Assembly (NCBI GenBank): GCA_903994455.1
Contig: CAJEXI010000006.1
Span: 53,046-117,045, forward strand
Direction of reading: 5' to 3'
Length of the DNA stretch: 64,000 nucleotides
Source of the DNA: an uncultured Chlorobiaceae bacterium
GTDB lineage: Bacteria > Bacteroidota > Chlorobiia > Chlorobiales > Chlorobiaceae
Under the pieces are notes generated by a model. That model made no database searches, was not told the origin of the DNA, and worked only from the letters and a program-made list of their open reading frames with translations. Position numbers and translations under genes: made by a program. Shown piece by piece: positions 10,812 through 19,518 of this stretch; position 1 is the stretch's first letter; every line of letters begins with the position of its first letter.

Positions 10812-12922
10812 AATTCATTAACGTTAAATTTGGACAAAGTTTTTTTCTGGACAGACTTGGATAAAAAGAGGGTCTGACTATTAATTAAAGGGGCATCATT
10901 GATAATGCGTGTGTAAGTGCCATCGGCATGCATCTGCCATGTCTTGACATTATCGCTCAAAATCAGTTCGAGATCAGATTTGACGATCTGAATTAACGTT
11001 TTGTCGAACACCGGAAAAATTGCCTCGACCCGATCGTCAAGGTTTCTTGGCATAATATCGGCGCTTCCAAGATAAAGCTCCTCCTTCCCGCCATTATAAA
11101 AGTAGTATGCTCTGCTGTGCTCAAGAAAACGTCCTATGACACTGATAACCCGGATATGTTCACTGACTCCTGGTATGCCGGGCTTGAGGCAACAAATTCC
11201 GCGAACAACGAGATCGATTTTTACCCCTTCACAGGATGCCCTGTAGAGCGCCTGGATGGTTTGAGCATCGACAAGAGCATTCATTTTCATGATTATTCTT
11301 CCCTTGTTCTCTTTACCGATCCACTCGACTTCCCTCTCGATCATCTCGATAATTCTTTTTCTGGTATTGATCGGCGAAACAAGGAGTTTTCTGTATCCGG
11401 TGTGTTTGGAATACCCTGTCAGAGCGTTAAAAAGTTCTGCTACATCGTTTGCCAATTGTTCATTGGTTGTAAACAGGCTGTAATCGGTATAGATCTTCCC
11501 TGTTGCCGGATTGTAGTTACCGGTTCCAAGATGAAGGTATCGTTTCAGTTTATGTTGTTCACGTCGAACAACCAGGGTAAGCTTTGCGTGAGTTTTCAGG
11601 CGGGGCAGGCCGTAGACAACATGCACGCCGACATCCTCAAGCGCCCGCGCCCAGACAATATTGTTCTCTTCGTCAAATCTTGCCTTGAGTTCCACCAGAA
11701 CGGCAACCTGTTTACCCTCTTCTGCTGCCTTCATCAATGCTTCAACAATCGGCGAATTGCTGCCGACTCTGTAAAGAGTCTGCTTTATCGAAAGGACATC
11801 AGGATCAAGGGCAGCCTGGTTAAGAAAATCGACGACAGGCTGAAACGAATCATAAGGATGGTAGAGCAAAATATCTTTCGCCCGTATCAACTTGAAGATA
11901 TCTGAACTGTACTCCCCCTCAATACGGTTATAGGGAACAAAAGGCTCATCTTTCAAATCAGGCCGTTCTATCTTCAGAAGATCGATCAGACAGCCGAGTC
12001 CAAGCGCACCATTGATTTCATAGACATTTCTTTCTGCGACCTCAAGATTCTTTATCAGCAGTTTTCGTACCGAAAGAGGCATAGCCGGGGTGATGTCGAG
12101 GCGGACGACTTTTCCATAACGGCTTGAGCGGAGTCCCTGTTCGATCGTCTTCAACAAATCGCCAGCTTCATCTTCCTCAATTTCAATATCAGCATCCCGA
12201 ATCAATCTGAAAAGATGCGATTGTATAATCCTCATTTTCGGAAACAGGTGCGCCAGATTGCTTTCAACAAGATCTTCTATCCAGATAAACCTTATGATTC
12301 CGTCATCATCATGAAATCCCTTGATATTATTGAGCCGGAGAAGTCGGGGAAGAATGCTCGGCACTTTCACGCGGGCAAACTTCAGTGACTTGCTCTCCTC
12401 ATCTTCCAGCTCAATGGCGAGGTTCAAAGAGAGGTTCGACATAAACGGAAACGGATGGCCCGTATCGAAAGCAAGAGGAGTCAGGACAGGAAAAATCTCC
12501 TTGCGAAAATAGTGGCTCAAGGATCGCTGCTGTGTTGCGGATAGTTCAGAAACCCGCAGGAACTCTATTCCCTCTTTTTGCAGAGCAGGCACCAGATCAT
12601 GATAAAGACATTCATTTCTTTCATTGAGCTGCCGCAAAACCATTGAGCGAATCTTGTCGAGTTGTTCTGCGGGTGTATAGCCATCAATCGTTCGATCCTG
12701 AATGCCCGCCTGATATTGCTCCTCAATACCGGCAACACGAATCATGAAATATTCATCCAGGTTTGAACTAAAAATCGAGATAAATTTTACCCGTTCCAGA
12801 AGAGGATGCAACCCAGGATTGAACGCCTCTTCAAGCACTCGCTGATTGAAGTAGATCCAGCTCAGCTCCCTGTTGACATACAGGGAGGTATCAAAAAATT
12901 CCGGTGAAGGGCCATTCTGCAT
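10808..12922 (-). CDS. ppk1: Polyphosphate kinase 1
   Basis: 704 residues, normal for Ppk1. It polymerises the gamma phosphate of ATP into polyphosphate and can run in reverse, usually at the membrane. Domain order is N-terminal ([19 protein letters not shown]), head domain, and two phospholipase-D-like catalytic domains. Key motifs are [23 protein letters not shown] with a conserved His, HLGTGNYNP with the His that is phosphorylated, and [15 protein letters not shown]. It lies 15 bases behind the cyclo-ligase gene and overlaps rpiB by four bases. Confidence 0.97.
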   Translation of the reverse strand: MQNGPSPEFFDTSLYVNRELSWIYFNQRVLEEAFNPGLHPLLERVKFISIFSSNLDEYFMIRVAGIEEQYQAGIQDRTIDGYTPAEQLDKIRSMVLRQLNERNECLYHDLVPALQKEGIEFLRVSELSATQQRSLSHYFRKEIFPVLTPLAFDTGHPFPFMSNLSLNLAIELEDEESKSLKFARVKVPSILPRLLRLNNIKGFHDDDGIIRFIWIEDLVESNLAHLFPKMRIIQSHLFRLIRDADIEIEEDEAGDLLKTIEQGLRSSRYGKVVRLDITPAMPLSVRKLLIKNLEVAERNVYEINGALGLGCLIDLLKIERPDLKDEPFVPYNRIEGEYSSDIFKLIRAKDILLYHPYDSFQPVVDFLNQAALDPDVLSIKQTLYRVGSNSPIVEALMKAAEEGKQVAVLVELKARFDEENNIVWARALEDVGVHVVYGLPRLKTHAKLTLVVRREQHKLKRYLHLGTGNYNPATGKIYTDYSLFTTNEQLANDVAELFNALTGYSKHTGYRKLLVSPINTRKRIIEMIEREVEWIGKENKGRIIMKMNALVDAQTIQALYRASCEGVKIDLVVRGICCLKPGIPGVSEHIRVISVIGRFLEHSRAYYFYNGGKEELYLGSADIMPRNLDDRVEAIFPVFDKTLIQIVKSDLELILSDNVKTWQMHADGTYTRIINDAPLINSQTLFLSKSVQKKTLSKFNVNEL

Positions 12923-12937
12923 ACCAGGACAATAAAA

Positions 12938-13564
12938 TTAAGTGTATCGAATGATTCCATATTCGTGAACAATTGCATCAAGAGGTTCATCCCAGGGGTC
13001 GGCGGGAAGCCTGGCAACTCTCTGCTGGAAAAAAGAGAGTCCAATCCGGCAGGGGTTGACTCCCTTTTCTGAAAGCCGCTTTAAAAAACGGTCATAAAAT
13101 CCTTTTCCATACCCAAGGCGACAACCTTTTTCATCAAAAGCCAAAAGAGGCAACAGCACAACATCAAGATGTGATTCATCCACCAAAGAGAGCGCTTCAG
13201 GTTCAAGTTGGCCGAATTGGGCCTTCCTGAGAGAATCACCCTTTTTAAACGCTGCTGAAACAAGATCTCCGTTTCGAATTACCGGAACCGAAAGCTTTTT
13301 ACCATAGCGCGAAAGCTCATCAATAATTGGATCCGTAGATACTTCTGCCAAAACAGGAAGAGAAAGGTAGAGATGAAGAGAACCGGCGTTGAGAACTTCA
13401 GGCAACCGGATAACATATCCTGCAATAGAGCGACTCATCGCAATCTGCGAATTTATTGTGATCGACCGACGCCTGGCAATCATTACTGCTCTGAGAGCCT
13501 TTTTTTCTATGGTTATGTTTGCGTTTCGATCCATAAAGAAATAGAGGACAATGCTCTTGAACAT
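12938..13564 (-). CDS. 5-formyltetrahydrofolate cyclo-ligase family protein
   Basis: Converts 5-formyl-THF to 5,10-methenyl-THF with ATP. The family signature is GCRLGYGKGFYDRFL near the C-terminus, preceded by DVVLLPLLAFDEKG. The N-terminal basic helix (EKKALRAVMIARRRSI) carries the nucleotide/folate-binding arginines. The start is uncertain: GTG at 13573, ATG at 13564 (chosen, a weak purine-rich stretch lies upstream) or ATG at 13534, which gives 198 residues and is closest to the usual family length. It is the first gene of the ppk1-rpiB run. Confidence 0.88.
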   Translation of the reverse strand: MFKSIVLYFFMDRNANITIEKKALRAVMIARRRSITINSQIAMSRSIAGYVIRLPEVLNAGSLHLYLSLPVLAEVSTDPIIDELSRYGKKLSVPVIRNGDLVSAAFKKGDSLRKAQFGQLEPEALSLVDESHLDVVLLPLLAFDEKGCRLGYGKGFYDRFLKRLSEKGVNPCRIGLSFFQQRVARLPADPWDEPLDAIVHEYGIIRYT

Positions 13565-13818
13565 TTCCGGCACCTGTTGAAAGTAAAATAATAAAATAGA
13601 GCTTTTGACACCTATAAAAGCATCTTTTTAGGAGACAAATCATATCTATCAGAAGCTAATATTGGCAAGGCAACGGAAAACCTGACCGATCAACGTTCCC
13701 TGCATCGTCAAGTCATGCTTAATGTAATAATTGTCGTATCTTCAAAACAGCTACGGGGTGACTTCCTGTGGAACTGCAGGCAAGAATTGTTATAACCATC
13801 TCAAATTGAAGCAAGGCC

Positions 13819-15147
13819 ATGAGCTTTATTTTTCAGCAGGCACGCATTCTCAATCCGCTTGAACAGGTTGATCTTACCGGAACAATTAAAGTGAGTAACA
13901 ACGGAATCATTGAGGCTGTTATTTACGGTAATGAAACTCTTGCAACGTCGCCGGAGGACAGGGTAATTAATCTTCGAGGACAAATACTGGCTCCAGGGCT
14001 TTTTGATATGCACTGCCATTTCAGAGAGCCTGGTCAGGAATATAAGGAAACGCTCGAAAGCGGTGCAAAAGCGGCGGCTTCCGGCGGCTTTACAGGCGTT
14101 GCACTCATGCCAAACACCAAGCCGGTTATCGACAGTCCGCTCGGTGTAGCCTATATCCGCCACCATGCTTCAATGCTTCCTGTTGATCTGGAGGTAATCG
14201 GAGCGATGACTGTTGAGAGCAAGGGTGAACATCTCGCACCATTCGGAAAGTTCAGCTCCTATGGAGTCACGGCCGTTTCGGATGATGGTTCGGCTATTCA
14301 AAACACACAAATCATGCGACTGGCCTTTGAGTACGCATCAAACTTTGATCTCCTCATTATTCAGCACTGTGAAGAGCGATCGCTGACCGAGGGTGCCGTC
14401 ATGAATGAAGGGCTCTATTCAACCAAACTTGGACTGAAAGGAATCCCTGATGTGTCCGAAGCCATTATGCTGGGCAGGGATCTGCTTTTGATGCACTATC
14501 TTGAACAGCATAAATTGCATGCCCCCCTCATAAGACCGCGTTACCATGTTGCTCATATCAGCACCAAAGCAGCGCTTGATCTTGTACGAAAGGCAAAACA
14601 GGATGGGCTTCAGGTCTCCTGCGAAGTAACACCACACCATTTCACCCTCTGTGATGAAGACCTTTTTCAAGCTGAACAGAAAGGAAACTATATCATGAAG
14701 CCACCACTCTCATCAAGGGAAAACCGTAAAGCTCTTCTTGAGGGACTTGCTGACGGTACAATTGATGCTATAGCGACAGACCATGCGCCCCATGCCTCCC
14801 ATGAAAAAGAGTGTCCACCCGATCAGGCTGCTTTTGGTATTATCGGCCTTGAAACAGCCCTCGGTTTGACCATGACCGAACTGGTTGAGAAAAAAGTTAT
14901 TACCATGTCTCGTGCTATTGAACTCCTGTCGGTTAATCCAAGAAAGATTATGAACCTCAAACCGATTCTCTTTGTGCCAGGAGAACAGGCTAATTTCTCA
15001 ATCATTGACCCTGAGTTCCTATGGACTGTTACCTCAAGCTCATTGAAATCAAAATCGTCAAACACTCCATTTCTTGACCGCTCCCTGAAAGGAAAAGCGA
15101 GAGGAATATTTCATAGGGGAAAACTTCTTGAAGCGGAAATCTTGTAA
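13819..15147 (+). CDS. pyrC: Dihydroorotase, class I
   Basis: 442 residues. It closes carbamoyl-aspartate to dihydroorotate in pyrimidine synthesis. Zinc-site motifs are DMHCHFREPGQE (residues about 62-73), the HVAHIST strand near 248 and DAIATDHAPH near 318. The length and DMHCHFREPG form point to the class I enzyme rather than the 345-residue class II enzyme. It has its own promoter region (the 245 bases upstream separate it from a minus-strand gene). The gene symbol pyrC is used in the general sense. Confidence 0.95.
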   Translation: MSFIFQQARILNPLEQVDLTGTIKVSNNGIIEAVIYGNETLATSPEDRVINLRGQILAPGLFDMHCHFREPGQEYKETLESGAKAAASGGFTGVALMPNTKPVIDSPLGVAYIRHHASMLPVDLEVIGAMTVESKGEHLAPFGKFSSYGVTAVSDDGSAIQNTQIMRLAFEYASNFDLLIIQHCEERSLTEGAVMNEGLYSTKLGLKGIPDVSEAIMLGRDLLLMHYLEQHKLHAPLIRPRYHVAHISTKAALDLVRKAKQDGLQVSCEVTPHHFTLCDEDLFQAEQKGNYIMKPPLSSRENRKALLEGLADGTIDAIATDHAPHASHEKECPPDQAAFGIIGLETALGLTMTELVEKKVITMSRAIELLSVNPRKIMNLKPILFVPGEQANFSIIDPEFLWTVTSSSLKSKSSNTPFLDRSLKGKARGIFHRGKLLEAEIL

Positions 15148-15264
15148 AGAACTCTTTCTTTCCGTAGAAAAGTTGGTTATCGGTTATAATTTTATTAAAC
15201 TCCGATTCATTTTGAGTCCTAACGACAGCACAATGTCTTAACAAAAAGAACCACTTTACGAGTC

Positions 15265-15459
15265 ATGGCAAAGAAACAATCATTTGCAGATAAAGGCAAA
15301 AAAACTGGTACCAGCGATTTCAAGTGTGCCAAACTTATTTTTTCTGTGAAGTCAGAAAAAACCAATGCCTGGAAATTTATTGAGAAAAATGTTCGCATCC
15401 CAAATGGGGAAAATGATCAGGTAATTCTTACAAAAGCAATTACCGATTACGCAAAATAG
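15265..15459 (+). CDS. Small conserved-looking basic protein, function unknown
   Basis: 64 residues, starting MAKKQSFADKGKKTG. It is lysine-rich at the N-terminus, with a central strand-like segment (CAKLIFSVKSEKTNAWKFIEK). The size and style recall the small ribosome- or nucleic-acid-associated proteins of Bacteroidota/Chlorobiota such as DUF4295, but I cannot confirm membership. It stands between pyrC and a methyltransferase gene on the same strand. Codon use looks like that of its neighbours, which supports a real gene. Confidence 0.6.
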   Translation: MAKKQSFADKGKKTGTSDFKCAKLIFSVKSEKTNAWKFIEKNVRIPNGENDQVILTKAITDYAK

Positions 15460-15542
15460 TCATCCGGGATATTTCATCAGGGTATCATACAGGATGCCCT
15501 GAATCTCCCCTGTTAGCTCACCGCCTTTTTCTTTCCACAGAC

Positions 15543-16331
15543 ATGGCAGACAGCCTCCATTCTTCAGAAAATGAGTCCTTACCCATTTGGTATGAACAGT
15601 GGTTTAACCATCCCTTCTACCTTGAGCTCTACAGCCACAGGGACAATGATGAAGCGGCTTGCTGCATTCAGACAATTCTCTCCATATCTGGTCTTGATCT
15701 GAAAAAGCCTAGTTCCCTGTCAGTGCTTGATATTGCCTGCGGGGCTGGCCGCCACGCGCTTGAGTTGGCCCGACTCGGCTACATTGTCACAGGAAATGAC
15801 CTTTCACCATATCTGCTTGAGGAGGCCAGAACTGCGGCACTGAAGAGCCATTTGCCGCTGAAACTTTCCTGTTGCGACATGAGGCTGATAGCTGCCAACG
15901 ATCGTTATGATCTTGTTGTTCAGCTTTTTACCAGTTTCGGTTATTTTGATTTGCAGGATGATGATCAACTGGTCATCAAGAATGCTTACGGATTGCTGAA
16001 ACATGATGGCTGGTATGTGCTTGACCTCCTTAATCCTCTCCATCTTGCAAAAAATCTGGTGCCTTACTCCCGACGAAGCACAGGCAAACTTTCCATTATT
16101 GAGGAACGTGCGTTTAGTGGCGACAGGATTACCAAACGCATGAGCATTACTCCCCCCTCGGGCAAAACAGTCATCTTCAATGAATCAGTTCGGCTTTACC
16201 GTGAGGAGGAGATTCGTGCTATGCTTCAGAACGAGGGATTTACTGTGGCAAGTACTGCAGGAGACTACCGGGGTGAACCATTTTCAGCAAATGACTCACC
16301 CCGAATGATGATTTTCAGTCGCAAAGAATAA
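15543..16331 (+). CDS. Class I SAM-dependent methyltransferase
   Basis: 262 residues. Motif I is VLDIACGAGRHALELARLGY (residues about 61-80), followed by VTGNDLSPYLLEEAR (motif II, acidic residue for the SAM ribose) and a YDLVVQLFTSFGYF post-I segment. The N-terminal WYEQWFNHPFYLELYSHRD is typical of the family annotated as generic or cypemycin-like methyltransferases. The substrate is unknown and neither neighbour gives a hint. The gene ends nine bases before the convergent epimerase gene. Confidence 0.8.
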   Translation: MADSLHSSENESLPIWYEQWFNHPFYLELYSHRDNDEAACCIQTILSISGLDLKKPSSLSVLDIACGAGRHALELARLGYIVTGNDLSPYLLEEARTAALKSHLPLKLSCCDMRLIAANDRYDLVVQLFTSFGYFDLQDDDQLVIKNAYGLLKHDGWYVLDLLNPLHLAKNLVPYSRRSTGKLSIIEERAFSGDRITKRMSITPPSGKTVIFNESVRLYREEEIRAMLQNEGFTVASTAGDYRGEPFSANDSPRMMIFSRKE

Positions 16332-16339
16332 GAAAAATA

Positions 16340-17356
16340 TCATTTAAGCATGTTGCGGTCGCGATACCACTCGTAGGCACTCCTGATGCTGTGTTCATGT
16401 GACTGGTATTGCATGTTAAGTTCACGCATTGCCTTGGACGAATCAAAATAGAGAAAATGGGAGGCAACCCTGAACATTGACATGTTGAAAAGTTTCGATA
16501 TCCTGTTCTTGTTTTTATAGAGATCAAGCGCCGATTTCAGTATTCTTGCTGACCAGAATGGAAGTGGGAAATTAACTTTTGGTGCCCCGGTAATGCGGGA
16601 AATCGTGTCCGCAAGCTGCTTGTAAGAGACATTTTCACCGCCAAGAATGTATCGTTCCCCGGTTTTTCCTTTTTCCATGGCAGTGATTATGGCATCTGCA
16701 ACGATCTCAACATCGACAACACAGATGCCGCCAAGCGGATAAAAGGGAAGCCTCTTATTATAGATATCCTTGATAATCCGTCCGGCATTGAAATTTATGT
16801 CGCCTGCGCCAAACACGAACGCGGGGTTGACAATAACACAGTCCAGTCCTCTCTTTATGGCTTTGGCCACCTCAATTTCCGAGAGGTGTTTTGTTCTGGC
16901 ATATTCAAGACTGATCGTATGGAAATTCCAGACAACAGATTCGTCGACCGGCTTTTTGTCAAAGGCAATTCCTACGGCGGTTATTGAACTGACGTGTACC
17001 ACTCTTTTAACGCCGGCAGAGATGGCTGCCTCCAAAATATTTCGGGTACCATCAACATTGATTTTATAGAGCAAGGCGTTTTTTTTATCTCCCATATAGG
17101 TAAGACCAGCAGAGTGATAGACCAAATCAATCCCCTGGAGGGCCGAGTCAAGCGAAGCCCGATCGGTAATATCCCCATAAACACGATGAACCTTATGCAG
17201 AACATCAGAAAGAGAGGTAAGATCTGAACTTTTACGAACAAGAATAAAGACTTCATCGTCAGTGGATGCAAGCTTTTTCACAAGACTCGAACCAATAAAA
17301 CCTGTTGCCCCTGTTACAAGGATTTTTTTATTCACCAGTATTGTACCGTCTATCAA
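16340..17356 (-). CDS. NAD-dependent epimerase/dehydratase (dihydroflavonol-reductase-like extended SDR)
   Basis: 338 residues. The Rossmann motif GATGFIGSSLVKKLA is at residues 16-30 and the SDR catalytic pair is YARTK (Tyr-x3-Lys) near residue 152, with VHVSSITAVG before it. The overall form is that of the HpnA/dihydroflavonol-4-reductase branch of extended SDRs, which act on sugar or polyprenyl-type carbonyl groups. No hopanoid genes are visible nearby, so the substrate is open. There are 69 bases between it and the BMP lipoprotein gene upstream, and they may share a transcript. Confidence 0.8.
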   Translation of the reverse strand: MIDGTILVNKKILVTGATGFIGSSLVKKLASTDDEVFILVRKSSDLTSLSDVLHKVHRVYGDITDRASLDSALQGIDLVYHSAGLTYMGDKKNALLYKINVDGTRNILEAAISAGVKRVVHVSSITAVGIAFDKKPVDESVVWNFHTISLEYARTKHLSEIEVAKAIKRGLDCVIVNPAFVFGAGDINFNAGRIIKDIYNKRLPFYPLGGICVVDVEIVADAIITAMEKGKTGERYILGGENVSYKQLADTISRITGAPKVNFPLPFWSARILKSALDLYKNKNRISKLFNMSMFRVASHFLYFDSSKAMRELNMQYQSHEHSIRSAYEWYRDRNMLK

Positions 17357-17425
17357 TTAACAATCCTTCCTTTTTTCCGCTCTCCAAAAAGACCATCAGT
17401 GGTTACTGAAAGGCCCCGCTATCAA

Positions 17426-18469
17426 TCATTGCACAATGGCGGTCTCATCGACAACAATTTTTCCCTCAACGATCTTTTTACGAATATCTTCAAGTTGGTC
17501 ATGGTTTTTGGCACCGATCAATGCTGCGTTTTTTTCATTGTAAACATAGTCTGTATAGCGGTCGTCAAGACCAAAAACAGCAACGCTTCCCCCCTTGAAA
17601 CTTCCATTCAGCACATTTTCCACAGTTTTCAGAACAGCTTTGTCGACAGCCTTGGTCATACTTGAGAGCACAAATCCAGGCGCTTCTGACTCCTGATCCC
17701 GATCCGTGCAGATAACAAGAGCCTTGCTTTCCCGCGCTGCTTCAATGACACCAAGCCCACTGGCTCCAGCCGCCTCGTAGATAATATCCGCTCCCCTTCC
17801 ATACTGTCCAAGCGCAAGTTCCCGGCCCTTGGCTGGATTGGCAAATGCAGAACCGGTCATACCGATATAGCCTGAAATCACTCTGATTTCCGGATTGATT
17901 GAGCGAACACCTTTTATAAACCCAGTCTCAAATTTTTTGATGACGCTTGATTCCATTCCTCCGATAAAACCAACCGTTTTAGTTTTGGTCATCATTCCGG
18001 CCAATGCACCGGCCAGATAAGAGCCTTTTGTTTCTTCAAAAACAATCCCCTGAAGATTTGCAGGGAGAACAATTTTTGGCTGGCTGATATAATCAATGCA
18101 GACAAATTTTTTATCAGGGAATTCCGCAGCAATTTTGGTAATATCTTCACTGAAAAGCAGACCAACACCAATAACAAGCCCGATATCCGGGTCTGCTGCC
18201 ATCTGACGCAACGCAGCCTCCCGATCCGCCCCTTCTCCCTGAGGCTCAACATAGAGAAAATTTGAGCCATATCTCTTTTTTGCAATCTCAAGACCGTTAT
18301 ACGCAGAATCATTGAATGATTTATCGCCCCTGCCACCGACATCAAAAACCAGACCAATCTGCAGTTTGCTATCCGAAGAGCGCTCTTTCACCACCTTTTC
18401 ACCGCTTTTCCCGGCACAAGCGACAAGAACAAAAACAAGGCAGAGAAAAATGGAAAGCCTGTACCTCAT
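17426..18469 (-). CDS. BMP-family (PnrA/Med-like) substrate-binding lipoprotein
   Basis: 347 residues with a lipoprotein signal peptide and lipobox LVAC at residues 15-18, so Cys18 should be lipidated. The ligand-binding fold begins KLQIGLVFDVGGRGDKSFND, with family motifs VIGVGLLFSED, VGFIGGMESSVIKKFE and DIIYEAAGASGLGVIEAA. Known members bind purine nucleosides or similar ligands for an ABC importer. No permease or ATPase gene is next to it, so either the transporter is elsewhere or it is a sensor or surface protein. Confidence 0.85.
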   Translation of the reverse strand: MRYRLSIFLCLVFVLVACAGKSGEKVVKERSSDSKLQIGLVFDVGGRGDKSFNDSAYNGLEIAKKRYGSNFLYVEPQGEGADREAALRQMAADPDIGLVIGVGLLFSEDITKIAAEFPDKKFVCIDYISQPKIVLPANLQGIVFEETKGSYLAGALAGMMTKTKTVGFIGGMESSVIKKFETGFIKGVRSINPEIRVISGYIGMTGSAFANPAKGRELALGQYGRGADIIYEAAGASGLGVIEAARESKALVICTDRDQESEAPGFVLSSMTKAVDKAVLKTVENVLNGSFKGGSVAVFGLDDRYTDYVYNEKNAALIGAKNHDQLEDIRKKIVEGKIVVDETAIVQ

Positions 18470-18791
18470 CTATTTAATTAAAAAATTGTTAGTTAAACAT
18501 AAGTTACAATAACTATGCAGACAACGAATTTCCAAGGCCGCAATTTAGGAAAAACTCTCTTTAAAAACGACAGCCTTTCTTGATAAAATATTCAAGTTGC
18601 TCATTGTCTTTTTTGTGCGCCTGACATTTTTTTTGCTTTGGCACAAGAGCAAGAAAGCGAATCCAGTCAGTAATAAACAGGAAAACAAAAAAATGTTGGC
18701 AACTTGATCCATTGACAAGATTGTAAACTTCCCGAAATGTATTATATTAAGCCCGCAGCCGAGACATGAAGAGATGACCCTTTAAACTGAC
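18470..18791. promoter_or_regulatory. Divergent intergenic region between BMP lipoprotein and NlpC/P60 genes
   Basis: 322 bases, AT-rich, between two outward-facing genes, so it must carry two promoters. On the plus strand TTGTAA and TATATT with a 16-base gap (about 18720-18750) could serve the NlpC/P60 gene. A better TTGACA nearby has poor spacing. No RNA gene, hairpin or reading frame stands out. Confidence 0.3.
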
Positions 18792-19439
18792 ATGCCTATG
18801 CCTCCCCAGTTACCGTTTTCCTCATTTGCCAGCGTGAGTTTTCCGCTAAAAAAATTTTTCCGCGTTTTTTCTGTTGGTGTTTTCTGCACCGCAGCCTCGG
18901 TCTGTCAGTTTACGCTGCCAGGCACGGCGTTTTGTGAACTCCCCTCTGAAGCTGCAGCGCAGGCGACTCCTGCTGCCAGTTCTACCCGTTTGACCGCTTC
19001 GATGCAGAGCTTTTTTAATAACGTCAGTCAATATTTTGGAACCCGATACAGGTTGGGCGGTCAAACTCCCGGTGGATTTGACTGTTCTGGTTTTGTGCGT
19101 TTCATGTACGACAGGGTATTTAATATGCGGCTCCCCCGATCTTCAAAAGAGATGTCTGCCATTGGAAGTAAAGTAAGCAGGAACGACCTCCAACCCGGAG
19201 ATCTTGTTTTTTTTCAGACGCGAAAGCAGCGGATTAACCATGTAGGAATTTTTATCGGCAATGACACCTTTGTTCATTCTTCACTCTCCAAAGGAATTAC
19301 CGAAGACCAACTCAAGCTGGGTTATTTCGAAAAAAGATTTGCCGGAGCAGTACGCCTGCTTGATCCCTCGACTGAAAAATTACCTGCCCTCCCATTACCA
19401 AAGGAAGAAACCGGAAACGATATTACCGAACCGTCCTGA
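18792..19439 (+). CDS. NlpC/P60 cell-wall cysteine peptidase, exported
   Basis: 215 residues. A hydrophobic segment (about 22-48, ending GTAFC-E) suggests export. The NlpC/P60 domain covers residues 70-190 with the triad Cys98 (GFDCSGFVRF), His150 (RINHVGIFIG) and His162 (TFVHSS). Such enzymes cut D-glutamyl-diaminopimelate bonds in peptidoglycan peptides. There is no SH3 or LysM targeting domain, and a proline-rich tail follows. The start at 18792 has no strong Shine-Dalgarno, and the second in-frame Met two codons on is equally possible. Confidence 0.88.
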   Translation: MPMPPQLPFSSFASVSFPLKKFFRVFSVGVFCTAASVCQFTLPGTAFCELPSEAAAQATPAASSTRLTASMQSFFNNVSQYFGTRYRLGGQTPGGFDCSGFVRFMYDRVFNMRLPRSSKEMSAIGSKVSRNDLQPGDLVFFQTRKQRINHVGIFIGNDTFVHSSLSKGITEDQLKLGYFEKRFAGAVRLLDPSTEKLPALPLPKEETGNDITEPS

Positions 19440-19463
19440 TTCCTGCGCCCACGTATAATCCTG

Positions 19464-19497
19464 GCAGCAGACCACTTTTCCAGAAAGAGTCTGCTGC
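19464..19497. terminator. Hairpin between convergent NlpC/P60 and sensor-kinase genes
   Basis: A 9-bp perfect stem (GCAGCAGAC with GTCTGCTGC) and a 16-base loop lie between two converging genes. There is no clear T-run, so termination activity is only likely from its position. Confidence 0.45.
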
Positions 19498-19518
19498 ATC
19501 AGTGATCATTTCCTGACG

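Noticed and set aside
11117..11905. 262-codon open frame antisense to ppk1
   Set aside because: Lies wholly inside a well-conserved gene and has no recognisable protein character.
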